From Umbelopsis isabellina (taxonomy: Eukaryota; Mucoromycota; Umbelopsidomycetes; Umbelopsidales; Umbelopsidaceae), in contig JAEPQZ010000007.1 in the NCBI GenBank assembly GCA_016758905.1, positions 310,001 to 374,000 of the forward strand: 64,000 bases of DNA, read 5' to 3'. Numbering within the stretch: the stretch's first letter is position 1; the number at the start of each line of letters is the position of its first letter. The notes beneath the pieces are model-generated. The model was not told the DNA's origin and made no database searches. It saw only the letters and a list, made by a program, of their open reading frames with translations. Positions 46,292 through 58,321 of the stretch are shown here, in pieces. The translations under genes and the position numbers were made by a program.

Positions 46292-47820
46292 CTAGTCACT
46301 GTCTCTGTCACGTCGGCTTTCTCGTTCAGCGCGAGGAGCACGACGATCTTCATCACGAGAGCGGGATCTTTGTCTTTTGTCTTTGTTGGACGATCTGTCA
46401 TCACGGCGACGGTCATCATCACGACGACGGTCACGAGGAGAGCGCGAGCGATATCTGCGACGAGGAGGAGTACGGCTGCGGGAACGGGAACGGGAACGGC
46501 TGTTAGATCTAGGGGCAGATCGACGCTAAAGGGAGGTAGAAAACAGTCAGTTTTATGAAATCATAGTTTTTTTGGATTGACGCGTGGCCAAAAGAGTTTT
46601 TGCAAATCCATACCTCACGAATAGTTACACGGGATCCTTTGAACTCAGAACCGTCAAGCTCTTTGACAGCGTTCTTCATGCTATCGTAAGAGGAAAATTC
46701 AACAACACTACATGTAACATGTTAGATTTATACGCGTGATCAAGACCGTGTCATTTTGATTTCAGCCAATATTTACCCTTCACTGTCACGGTCGCGACGG
46801 ACATCAGCGTAAGATACTTCTCCGGCCTTGCGCATGAAATCCTTGAGATCCTGAGAAATTGATATATATGAAATGGGAGAGACAGTGGAGGAAAAGCAAG
46901 GATGAGATTACGAGCAGAAAAGACATTGTAAAGCATAGAACCAGCGTGGAGCCAATAGCAGCCCTCCCGAAAAGACATGATGCAGCAGTGATAGGTTGGC
47001 ATCATTGCTAGTGCAATATCGTCTATTATTGACAATATGCCTATCTCCCATTCCCCAATTTTTTTTCCTTTTCCAGGCTCAACCCAAGTCAGGTCGATTT
47101 CGTATTAGCCCCCTTTTTTTTTCTCAAGTGCTCAGTCACAGAAGAATACATGTAGACTGTTTCGTGTTTGCACCGCCGTGAACAGTCGAATGGTGCAAGA
47201 AGGTAAAGTAATATAGTTTAGGAGAGACCGCGTACCTGCCAACTGGTACCCGAAGCCAGATTCTCCACTACAACGCCGTAGCGAGGGCTGTAAATAATAT
47301 CAAAAACAATGGTGAATTGGGACAGCTTTGATAACGCAAAAGATCTTGAAGATAAATTACCCATCATTTCGGCGAGGACGTCTTTCTTCACGTCTGTTAC
47401 GATCACGGTTGTTGTCACCACGGTTATCACGACCATTTTCACGGCGAGTTCCTTTGGCGAGTTCAACAACAATTCTAAGTATGGAAAAGTATAAGTAAAA
47501 ACTCAGTTTGAAAGGAACAATAACGATTTGCTCCGAGCAATGGAAACAGTTATGCAATGATATGTTTAAAAACATATCATGCAATAGCCAAGCCATCACG
47601 TCTAAATAAAATTGTCTTTTTACCTTTCACCCAACAGCTCCTTGCCGTTATAGTTATTGACAGCTTCTTCAGCACCTTGGTCGTCCTCGAACTCGACGAA
47701 ACCAAAGCCGTTCTTCAAGTTGACATCGCGAATTTGACCTGCGCCTGCAAAGAGATCCTCAACATCACGCTTTTGCGCATCTCTGCTGAGACGGCCAATA
47801 AAGATTCTGTTTGCAGCCAT
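46292..47820 (-). CDS. SR splicing factor with RRM, pseudo-RRM and RS domain
   Basis: Binds exonic enhancers and recruits spliceosome parts; nuclear. Six exons (47624-47820, 47361-47474, 47236-47287, 46777-46850, 46614-46707, 46292-46525) give 254 residues. RRM1 has RNP2 IFIGRL and RNP1 NGFGFVEF. An Arg/Asn-rich linker (DNRGDNNRDRNRREERR) leads to a second RRM with SWQDLKDFMRKAG, the signature of the SR pseudo-RRM (SRSF1/4/5/6 group). The C-terminal RS domain (SNSRSRSRSRSRTPPRRRYRSRSPRDR) ends DRDSD. Intron 3 is 385 nt, five to six times the local norm. Confidence 0.95.
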
Positions 47821-48763
47821 TTTGATGAAAAGTTTTCAAGTGCCAACAAACCCACACTGGTCAGATGCTGCTGACGAACTTTTCTCTCCCCTGAGCCTTA
47901 AGCTTTGCCACTCCGACATTGCCAGTCCTGCCTGCACCAATCGCCATTGGCTAGCAATCTGAAAGAGAACTTTGATACTTTAGGCTCGGTATTGTAACAA
48001 CTGCCCAGTATTGTTACATACCGCCTAAGGGGCATTTGAAATCGTAGGTTGTCGTAATATACCAGCTGAGACTGGAGCGCCAAACATTACGCTACTGTCA
48101 ATGCTAGGCACGATTATCAATCAGCAGTGCTGCATTTTCTTGGTTTTTATTGACAAGGCAAAAGATTTCGCTAGCTTACACAGCACATGTGCATATCCTG
48201 GTGTTTATTTTCTTTCTCATGTTCACTTAGAGCAAGGGGATTATCGGTGTCGTGCTTGGACTTTTATGTGACCCATTTATGCACAATGGTTGATGACCAT
48301 AATTGGAAGCCAATAAGGCTACCGCATTTATTCTGTTCCTGAGTGAATATGCACATACCTGTTCTACCCCAACAGCTGCGTTAGGCATCGGGTAATGCAA
48401 CAGCCGAATGGCTTTCATGAAATAAGCTGCTCTTTTCATTATTGAAGATAGAGCAAATCACCCTAACATCTCGTCATGCAAATTATAGCCGTTCCTTTAA
48501 AAAAGTCAATCAGCTATCTTTCTGTAGCCTCATGCTTGTGATTCTCATGCTTGTGTTATTAGCTAGGTTTAATGACGGTTTCGGTCAGTATTTAGATTAG
48601 TGTTTGGAAAATCCATATTAAATTTAGATGGCTTTCGGCAGCCGCGTACAGTAAAAGCAGTCACTGGCCCCAAACGGGAGTATCACGTCTGGATCTCGAA
48701 TACTCGAAGTGCTTTTTTGAATCAATAAACTTGGCGAGTAGTTGAGTAAGAAGCTGACACAGT
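47821..48763. other. Divergent promoter region SR factor/NAA25
   Basis: 943 bp with no supported ORF, RNA or repeat. Presumed to hold the promoters of both genes. Confidence 0.45.
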
Positions 48764-51700
48764 ATGGCTGACAGGAAACTTCGACCATTGTATGGTGAGA
48801 AATTTGTTCCAATGTAATGCAGGCAACTCTAGCAAAAACCACCTTTTTGACACACCTTCCTTCCTCGTGATTCGCAAACAGAGGCGATCGACGAAGGCCA
48901 TAATAAGGAAGCCTTGCAGCATGCCAACAAAATCTTGAAAAAGACCCCAGATTATCCTCTTGTCAAGGTACTGATTCAAGCCAAGTCCTGCATGTCTGAT
49001 GTCCCAATACTAACCGGGTTGGAAAATAGGCTTTGAAAGCGTTGGCTCTTGTTAGAAGCGGTAAAGAAGAGGAAGCAACTGAATTGTGTGCTCAAGTCAA
49101 AGCTTCTCAGCCTACCGATGAACCAACACTTCAAGCTGCAACAATGGCTTACAAAGAGGTTGGACAACGTATGTGCCTCACTATGCCCATTGCTATGCCC
49201 AATCGTAAACAAAAATGATGCTAATTATCGTTATATCACAGACGACCAGATCGTTCATCTCTATGAAGCAGCGGCCAAATTGCAACCTAACAACGAAGAG
49301 TTCGCCAATCACTGGTTTATGGCCATGGTTCGAGGAAACGACTTGAAAGGACAGCAACAAGCAGCATTAAAATTGCACAAAACTTTCAAAAATAACAAAT
49401 ACTTGTTCTGGGCCATCATGTCCTTAGCTCTTCAAGGCGAGGCGCACAAAGCCGGTGCAAACAATCTCTCATATACTCTCGCTGAACGCATGATGACCAA
49501 AGCTATGGAGGAGGGCAGAGTCCAACAAACCGAAGAGCTGCGCTTGTATTTATTGATCCTTATTGGACAGGATAAAAAGAAAGAAGCTTTAGCACTACTT
49601 GATTCTGAGCCTGGTCAAAAGGCATTGCTTGACCCTGAGATTCGACAAATGTATGTCGAGTTGATGACCGAGGCACGGGAGTGGACTAGAGCGTTTGATA
49701 CCAGTCGTAGCGTTTTGCTTGAAAAGTGAGTTTTCTTGACTGCTGTGTAAACTTGTTGACAGCAGACGTCTAAAAAAGTTCTTCGAATCAGCTCGGACGA
49801 TTGGATCAGTTGGACCGTCTACTTTGATTCCTTGTTCCAACGTGTTTCTGAGAAGCCAGAGTGTGAGCAGGAGCTGTTGGGAGAAGCTCATGCACTTATA
49901 GAAAAGCTGAAAAAGTCGGCACTGGAAGCATCCATTTTGAAACGTGGTCCTTTCTTGGCTGAACTAGAGCTTGACTCCAGAATTATGAAGGAAAACAACA
50001 ACATTGGTAAAATTATATCGATTTACACATATTTTGCGTCAGAGTTTAAGTTGCTCATGATTGATTGCTTCAGACCTGGACGTTGCTATGGATCACATAA
50101 AAGCCTATTTCGAACGTTTCGGTACAAAACCTTGCTGTTTCGAAGATCTACAACCCTATGCAGATACCTTTATAAGCAGTGCAGAAGACGGCACAAAATT
50201 TATACTCAGCATTCGAGATGCAACACGCCTTGATTCTGAAGAAGTAAGTTGGTTGCCAAAGGTCTGTGAAGCGCCAACAAAAATATCCAGCTGACATTGT
50301 TTTACAGACTTCAGCCAAGCTCAAAAACATTCAAAAGGATATCAACATATATAAGCTAGAACATTACTTGAAATCTAATGAAAGTCTGTCTGATGAAGAA
50401 GCCTTCAGTAAAGTAGAAAAGCTTTGGACAGCGTATACCAAAGCCCTACCTTTTGGTAAGTTTTAAGCTACGGAAAGCGATACGAATGCACTTTTATTAA
50501 CAAGGCTTTGATTTCCAAAGGGGAATCGTTAGAGAAAACGGAACGCCAATATGGAGATGACTACGTTGTTCTTGCATGTCAAATTTTGCTCAAGAAATAT
50601 AGAGAGAAGCAGGACATGTCGTATATTCTTCATTCCATCGTCATGCTCGAAACATCTCTCGCAAAAAGCACCTACAACTTTCAGTTCAAGATGTTTTTAA
50701 TAAGACTCTACCTGATCGTTGGCGCGTACGAGCCTGCTCATCGTATTTTTTCCACACTAGATGTCAAGCATATCCAATATGATACACTGACACATTATCT
50801 GACTGATCGTTCGATTGCACTTGGCCAATTTGATCAACTGGCTGATACGATCTCCCTGGCGTGCAGTATCTATAAATCCAATGAGATTGAAACACCAGAG
50901 ATGATTGTTAAAGCCTATCAATATGCCACGTTTTCCAAGGTAAGATGCGCATTTTATGTATATATATAAAGAGCATATTTTGCTAATTGTGTGGCGCATA
51001 CACTTGCTAGATCCAAGAGTTCATAGAATTCCGAGCAAGACTAGATCACTCCATTCAACACACGCTCTTCAACATCGATCTTGCTCGCATTGAAGCTCTT
51101 CAAAGCTCCTTTGCTGCCAAGTATGGTGTTCAGTTCTTCTCCGATTTGGACCCATCTGTGTATCCTTACGAAGGCAAGCCATTTTACAGAGTAACATAAC
51201 CGACAGCTGTGGCTGACTTGATGTTTTAGATATGAAATTGGCACAATTGTCGGACAATCGTGACTATGGTGTGATGATGGACTGTTCTTCAAAGAACGCA
51301 GTTTCTATTGAAGAGTTGTCTCGGCCAACTAAACGCACAAATGTATGTATAGTATGCGATTGCCAGTAAAAAGTACTTGTATAACCAATTAACTTGCGTC
51401 ATACGCAGCCAAACTGGATCAAGCTTCAATCTATTATATTGAGAACAATGCACAATGCATGCGATAGTAAAAGCGATAATCTGCAAATTGCCAACGAACT
51501 CCAAGCAGCTGCACAAAACGAGGCCATTCAGAATGATGTAAGTTGCTGCTACTGCACAAGACGATAACTTTGGGGGTGAAAGGCGCTGATGGTTATACAT
51601 TTATCCAGGTAAATGAGCAAGATATTTTTATGGCAAATATGATAGCCAATATTGTCATTGCTTTAAGCCACTTGCAAAACTCGGATGAAAGTCAACACGT

Positions 51701-52404
51701 AAAGGCCACTGAATTGTTGAATCGTGTTATTCAAGAACTGAACGTTTTCAGTAAGACATTCATTTAAATTCGAATCTGTCTCGTCAGCCGATATAACTAA
51801 CAAAATATACAGTCACCTCACATGAGCCTTTAGCTGCTGATAATATAAGCTGGAATTATTTCCACCAGACAATGGCCGAGATCGAGTGCGTGGTATATGG
51901 TGCCATCTTGTCAGAAGTCTTGAAACGAGCCATCGGCTTGAGCAAGAAAAAAAAGTCAGACACAGCAGAAAATAGTGAAGCGGTAAGTCGCGGGAACCCG
52001 ATCAGTCTAAATGGCTCCGATCAATATGCTAAACACGAGATCACCTTTCTTGGTTCTCAGGCTAAGGCAGCACAGCAGTTCCATGCTGGTATCAAGAATA
52101 GCTTTATAGAATTATCAAAGAAGACGAGACAAAGCAAAGATGTGGTCAAACCACAGCTGCAAAAACTGCTACAGAAGAAGTTGATCGACCATGACTGCCT
52201 TTCCGAATTTTACAAATCCAAGGTAAAAAATGCAAAACTAGGCTCGTTTAACCCAGCATTTCATAAGCAGACGCACTAAAAATCTCGTTTTTAAAGGATA
52301 ATCAAACATTGTTAGGCGATATCATGAAACGTCTGGTGCATAGTTGGAATAATTCTGTGCAAGTGTTTATGGAAGAAGTAGACAAGCGCGTTCAAAAGCT
52401 ATAG
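48764..52404 (+). CDS. NAA25: NatB N-terminal acetyltransferase auxiliary subunit
   Basis: Anchors the catalytic Naa20 to ribosomes for acetylation of Met-Asp/Glu/Asn starts (yeast Mdm20). Fifteen exons (48764-48794, 48882-48967, 49030-49168, 49242-49725, 49792-50006, 50074-50243, 50308-50455, 50521-50939, 51011-51173, 51230-51342, 51409-51537, 51609-51750, 51813-51982, 52061-52222, 52297-52404) give 892 residues. TPR-like helical repeats run throughout (ALKALALVRSGKEEEATELC; HLYEAAAKLQPNNEEF). Family marks include ESLEKTERQYGDDYVVLA and MLETSLAKSTYNFQFKMFLIRLY. The exon 8 acceptor (50520) was chosen because only it keeps frame. Intron 9 (51174-51229) is GC-AG (GCAAGC). The 78-nt intron 13 is in frame and stop-free. 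Confidence 0.94.
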
Positions 52405-52525
52405 AGATTTTTCATGAACTTACAATAAAACCTTTTACGTCATGCCCCATTGCTCGTTTTAGCCAACCATTTTTGTCAGACACCAGTCTTGCACCTCAAG
52501 GTGCTTTTCCCTCTTAGACTCCTTA

Positions 52526-54476
52526 ATGTCTTTTTTGAAAAGCAATTCTAGATCTCAGACTCCAACGCTGAAAGATGGCGATCAGTATGCAAGGGTCATC
52601 AATGGCCTGAAGCAAATTTACAACTCCAAAATAAGGCCTTTGGAGACCACCTACAACTTTGAAGGTATGACCCCACTTGCCCTTTCATAACCAAACAGCC
52701 CACTTGCCGGTGCACCGCTGCAAACTTTACTGATTGATACACGTTTATTCAATCAGGGTTTCACTCTGCTCCATTGACAAATTCCGATATCGAAGCCAAA
52801 CCCATTGTTCTACTAATTGGCCAATATTCAACTGTGAGTTGCACAACCAAATTGGTCATTATACGACAACTGTTCTTTGCGTATGTTAACATGGAATCGA
52901 TGGCTTAGGGTAAAACAACATTCATCCGATACTTGCTTGACAAAGCCTATCCAGGTGCGTACATACTCGTGACGAACGGTGTCGTCACTGTGGTGCTGTT
53001 ACTTACCTTTCCTTATAGGCGAGCATATTGGTGTGGAACCAACCACAGATAGATTTGTAGCGGTCATGCATGGTAATGAGGAGCGAGTGATTCCTGGTAA
53101 CGCAGCTGCTGTCAATCAGGAACTTCCATTCAGGTACGTACAGAGGAGTATTCGTTCGCAAAAAGCCGAATTGGCCGGCTGACAGAATTACAGAGGTTTG
53201 AATAAGTTTGGCCAATCGTTCCTGTCGAGATTCCAAGTTTCGCAAACCAATTCGCCTGTCTTGGAGAACATGACCATTATTGACACACCCGGTATTCTCG
53301 CGGGTGACAAGCAGCGTATAGAGCGTGGTTACGATTTCACGCAAATTATCGAATGGTTTTCTAACCGTGCCGATCTCATCTTGCTTCTGTTTGACTCTCA
53401 CAAATTGGATATCTCCAATGAATTCAAATTGGCCATTAATTCGTTACGAGGACAAGAAGAGAAAATCAGAGTTGTTTTGAATAAGAGTGATATGGTGAGT
53501 CAACAACAGCTGATGAGAGTGTAAGTACAATATTCTTTCGCGGCAGACTTTTTGGCAAACCTAATTTTTAAACTTTTTCCGGACATAACGCAGTTATGGC
53601 GCTATGATGTGGTCGTTGGGTAAGGTGGTACAAACGCCCGAAGTAATGCGCGTCTATCTTGGTTCATTCTGGACGGAAAAACCTCCAAACTGTTTTGAGG
53701 ACTGCCGAGAACTTTTAGAAGTTGAACAACAAGACTTGCTCAAAGATCTTCGAGAACTCCGTAGAAATGCCGCCATACGTAAAATCAATGAAATCGTCAA
53801 GAGAGCTCGTCTAGCTCGTGTACACGCCCTAATCATCGGACACTTGAAAAAAGAGATGCCTGCCATGTTTGGCAAGAACAAGAAGCAAGAAAGGCTGTTG
53901 GCTAATCTAGACCAAGAATTCATCAAGATCCAACACAAATATCATTTGCCAGCTGGAGACTTTCCCAATCCTGAGAAGTTCCGTCAAAACCTATCCTTGT
54001 ATAATATGGACAAGTTCAAGCCGTTGAAAGACGATATTATTAATCGTGTCGATGAAGCACTAGCTGTAGATCTCCCACGGCTGATGTCCGAGTTTCCAAC
54101 TGGAAACCCAATGTTGGAGGAGCAAGAACGCAATCCTTTTGCTGGCCTTGAAACCTACGATTCCCAAACCGGCACAACTACTCATGATTATTGGACGTGG
54201 GCCGCGGTAGATCGTGGTGCCTATGCTCCGGTCTTCAATCAACTTGGCCCACGTGATGGCAAGATCAGTGGTAGTCAAATCAAACCTGTATTGATGGAAT
54301 CAGGCCTACCAAACGACGTTCTGGCCCAAGTCTGGCGATTGGCTGATTGGGACAACGATGGCTACATGGGTTTGGATGAGTTTTCCGTATCCATGCATCT
54401 TATCAAGGCTGCTCAAAACGGTGAACAGCTTCCTGAAAAACTACCTCCGGCACTTATGCCTGGTCGTAAGCTATAA
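52526..54476 (+). CDS. EHD-type dynamin-like ATPase
   Basis: Membrane-tubulating ATPase acting in endocytic recycling. Six exons (52526-52664, 52757-52833, 52909-52954, 53019-53133, 53194-53520, 53594-54476) give 528 residues, matching the usual 530-540. Order: N-terminal dynamin-N helix, P-loop GQYSTGKTTFIRYLL, switch regions with PTTDRF and DTPGILAGDKQR, NKSD, helical domain (FEDCRELLEVEQQDLLKDL), an NPF-like NPFAGLE linker, and a C-terminal EH domain with the EF-hand-like DWDNDGYMGLDEF. EHD genes are common in animals, plants and early-diverging fungi but absent from yeast; this fits an early-diverging fungus. Confidence 0.96.
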
Positions 54477-54580
54477 TCTATTGACGTAGACCTAAACGAT
54501 ATAATATACAGTGTACCCTCACTGAACCTCACCCGCGCCGCCGCCGCCGCACATGCTGCTTATTATACAAACATATATAT

Positions 54581-54835
54581 AAAGATCGAGTCAAAATGCA
54601 AGGAATAAAACTTGAGACCGAGTCGTAGCACTAGTATTAAACCATGAAGACCGATTCGTAGTACCAGGAATTAGCCATAAACACCAAGTCATAGTACCAA
54701 ACATAAACCATAAAGGTCGAGTCATGACAACAGGAATAAACCCTAAAGACCGAGTTATACTACCAGGAATAAAGACCGAGTCATACTAACAGGAATAAAA
54801 TATAATGACAGAGTATATGCTACCAGGAAATAAAA
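54581..54835. repeat. Degenerate minisatellite, about 8 units of 25-36 bp
   Basis: Units approximate AAAGACCGAGTCATACTA plus CCAGGAATAAACC. Three copies keep GAGTCA (54588, 54719, 54778), which is TGACTC on the other strand. Confidence 0.75.
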
Positions 54836-54950
54836 TTTACAATATTGATATACAGCGCAATATCAATACACATATCATTTAATCCACTGAAGTATCACTA
54901 ACACGAGCTAAACAATGGACCCTTGGTTGGAGGTGGGGAATAGCCTTTTT

Positions 54951-54951
54951 C

Positions 54952-54983
<32 letters not shown>
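54951..54983. repeat. CAGA microsatellite
   Basis: Eight perfect CAGA units. Confidence 0.95.
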
Positions 54984-54984
<1 letters not shown>

Positions 54985-55396
54985 CTCACTGGGCAATAGG
55001 ATTTTAACTCCACTGGCCGACAGGAGATTGGGCTTGCCTGTAGCCAAACTCCTGCTGACCGGCGAATGCAGCATTTGGGTATTACAACTGTAATACAGCA
55101 TAAAGCAGCATGTCGATAGGCATAAAAATTGAGTAGAAGATGCCTTACAGACATCATCAGATAAAGCATCGTTATAGTTTACGTATATGGATATGTGTTA
55201 TCGCCTGTTCATCTTTAGTCAAGTAGCTATAAATGACAGGCATTTTGGACATGCGCGTATAAATGTATTATAAAATCGGGCATTCTTTAAAGTCCTTGCG
55301 ACCGGTTTTTTGTACCCTAGCGGAGTTTTCTGACTTGGATATATAGTGTCGAACTTGACTGCTAGCCAACTGTCTTCTATAACAACCTTTTTCCAC

Positions 55397-57690
55397 ATGT
55401 CTGATCTACTTCGTAAAACATTTAAAAAAGCGAAGTCTCAAAGTAAGTCGAGTTGACGCTGGCAAGGATTGCAAAGGGGATAAGTGGATCTAACCTGTCA
55501 CTTTATAGATCGCCCGGCTTTCGTCGCCTTTGTCACTGCTGGTTTCCCCAGTCCTGACGAGACAGTTGATATTCTTCTTGGCTTGGAGAAGGGTGGAGCT
55601 GATGTTATTGAACTAGGTAGGTGTTCAGAGTTATGATTGAGTAATTTAACAAGTGGATGTCTAATACTGCGCAATAGGCATCCCTTTCACCGATCCTCTC
55701 GCCGATGGTCCCACTATTCAATATGCCAATACCGTAAGTTCCAGAGCTCAAGTAAGAGTAAAAAAATAACCAAGTGATTAACCATATATTTTAGGCTTCT
55801 TTGAAATATGGCACGGATATTACCATGTGCTTGGATATGGTCAAACAAGCCAGAGCTCGGGGCCTCAAGGTTCCCATTGTGTTTATGGGCTACTATAACC
55901 CTGTCCTCGCCTATGGTGAAGAAAAGATTGTTCAGGACTGTAAGGATGCTGGTGTGAATGGTTATATTCTTGTCGATCTTCCTCCGGAAGAATCTGGCAA
56001 GTTCCGTGGTATTTGCATCAAGCATGGCTTGTCTTATGTGCCATTGATTGCTCCTTCCACTACCGAGGACCGCATTCAGATTCTGTCAAAAATTTCTGAC
56101 TCATTCATCTACGTCGTATCCAAGATGGGTGTTACTGGTTCATCCTCTGAGGTCAACCAAAAGCTTCCTTCTATGATTGAGAAGATTCGCAAATATACTG
56201 ATGTGCCATTGGCCGTCGGCTTTGGTGTCAGCACCCGTGAACACTTTACAACTGTTGGTGAACATGCTGATGGTGTGGTTATCGGCTCAAAGATCATTAC
56301 ATTGTTGCGCGAAGCCGAATCTGGCACTGGAGCCCAACTTGCTCAACAATACGCCGCTGAAGTGAGCGGACGCAAGGAAATCGAATTGGACACCGTTGTT
56401 GATGATACCGTCGATGCTCCTGAAGTCAACGATGTTGCTGGAAAAGGCATTGTTGTCGCTACCGAAGATACTGCCAATGGATTCTACAGCATGCCCACTC
56501 GTTACGGTGAATTCGGCGGAGCATACGTCCCCGAATCTCTTGTCGATTGCTTGACCCAACTTGAAAAAGCATATCTCGAAGCTAAGAACGATCCAGAGTT
56601 CTGGAAGGAGTTTGAATCATACTATGATTATACGTCACGACCCTCCAAACTTTACTTGGCCGACCGACTCTCGTCTGATGCTGGCGGTGCTCGCATCTGG
56701 CTCAAGCGCGAGGACTGCAATCACACAGGTTCACACAAGATCAACAACGCTGTAGGACAAATCTTGTTGGCCAAGCGTATCGGTAAGAAGCGTATCATTG
56801 CTGAAACTGGTGCTGGTCAACACGGTGTCGCCACTGCCACCGTGTGTGCCAAGTTTGGTTTGGAGTGCCATGTTTATATGGGAGCTGAGGATTGCCGTCG
56901 CCAATCCTTGAATGTTTTCCGTATGAAGATGCTTGGTGCTACAGTTATTCCTGTTGAATCCGGCTCTCGTACTTTGAAGGATGCCATCAACGAAGCTATG
57001 AGAGACTGGGTCACCAATGAAGCAACCACTCATTACCTCGTTGGCTCTGCTATCGGACCTCATCCTTTCCCTTTGATTGTTCGTGATTTCCAGACTGTCA
57101 TTGGCAAGGAATCCAAGCGCCAACTCCAAGAGAAGGTTGGCAAGTTGCCTGATGCTGTCGTCGCTTGTGTTGGTGGTGGCTCTAATGCCATTGGTATGTT
57201 CCATCCTTTCATTGAGGACAAGTCAGTGCGCATTATTGGTGTTGAAGCTGGTGGTGACGGTGTCAATACTCTCAAGCACTCTGCCACTCTCTCTGCTGGT
57301 ACCCCTGGTGTCTTGCACGGAACTCGCACCTTCCTACTTCAAGACAGCAAGGGTCAAATCATGGAGACCCATTCCGTTTGTGCTGGTCTTGATTATCCTG
57401 GTGTCGGCCCCGAGCACGCTTGGTTGAAGGACATTGGCCGTGCTGAGTACCTTGTTTGCGACGATGCGCAAGCACTCATTGGCTTCCGCAAACTGACTCA
57501 ACTTGAAGGTATCATTCCCGCATTGGAATCCGCACACGCCATCTACTGGGCGCATCAACTCGCCAGTAAAATGGGCAAGGATGAGGATATCGTTGTTTGT
57601 CTGTCAGGAAGAGGTGACAAGGATATGCACACTGTTGCTGAGGTTCTGCCTGAAATTGGCCCCAAGATCGATTGGGATCTTCGCATTTAA
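55397..57690 (+). CDS. TRP5: Tryptophan synthase, fused alpha and beta
   Basis: Final two steps of tryptophan synthesis: indole release from indole-3-glycerol phosphate, then condensation with serine. Four exons (55397-55442, 55509-55616, 55678-55733, 55795-57690) give 701 residues. The alpha part (about 1-250) has FVTAGFP, the catalytic Glu region [18 protein letters not shown] and [10 protein letters not shown] linker (about 255-300) leads to the beta part with [12 protein letters not shown], the PLP-binding Lys in [35 protein letters not shown] and CLSGRGDKD. The alpha-beta fusion is the fungal form. Exon 4 is intronless over 1.9 kb with strong codon bias, which suggests high expression. 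Confidence 0.98.
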
Positions 57691-58321
57691 GTTATACACT
57701 GCACCCACCGCACTGCATCCATTGCATGGCATCACACTTGCTTGAAACCCCCATCGTAAAATTGTATTAATAGATTAGTTGCTTGTACAAAAAATCGCAC
57801 CTCAATGGCACCAATAAATTCCTTTTTTGCCCCTGAATACATACGCATTATGTATGTCCAATATGTTCGTTACGACTTGCACATGGGATATGCAAGTCGT
57901 AACGAACATATTGGCAATACGTATAATTGCACTAGGCATATTGCTCACAGCAATATCCCAAATCTATTAATACATCCGCTTATGGACTGTCAAGCCATAT
58001 TCCGTGATCCTGCCGTAAAAAGTTTTTTGCAAGCCCAAATCACCCTAACAACACCTTTGTTGAGCCAAAGTTTATTTGTGGATACTGCTTATAGAGGCGT
58101 GTCTGCTTCTCTTGTTCCAGAAATATCAAGGCGTGGGGGCGTCGCTTCAGCCTACTTTTGTTGATATCTGGCTTGAGATATTAAAGTGGCAAAGCGGGGG
58201 GTGGCTGTGCCAGCTGATTGTACGTCAATGGTTTAGCTTAGATTATATTAATGCAGTGCAGTTGAGCTCCTTTGTGCTCCTCTTCATTTAAAAAAAATAC
58301 AATAAACCAATATTACACATC
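57691..58321. other. Interval after TRP5, with a perfect hairpin
   Basis: TRP5 3' UTR, the inverted repeat at 57858-57914, and the promoter of the next gene. Short ORFs here are not supported. Confidence 0.5.
57858..57914. repeat. Perfect inverted repeat, 24-bp arms, 9-nt loop
   Basis: The left arm begins CCAATATGTTCG and ends CGACTTGCA (57858-57881), the loop is CATGGGATA, and the right arm (57891-57914) is its exact reverse complement. It lies 168 bp beyond the TRP5 stop. A 24-bp perfect stem is far beyond chance in 64 kb. Confidence 0.95.

Larger units (their letters stand above)
54477..55396. other. Repeat-bearing interval upstream of TRP5
   Basis: Contains GCCGCCGCC near 54535-54550, a degenerate minisatellite and a CAGA microsatellite (separate entries). 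No gene is supported. Confidence 0.5.

Noticed and set aside
56731-57329. Minus-strand ORFs opposite TRP5
   Set aside because: Antisense shadows in the long biased exon 4 of TRP5.
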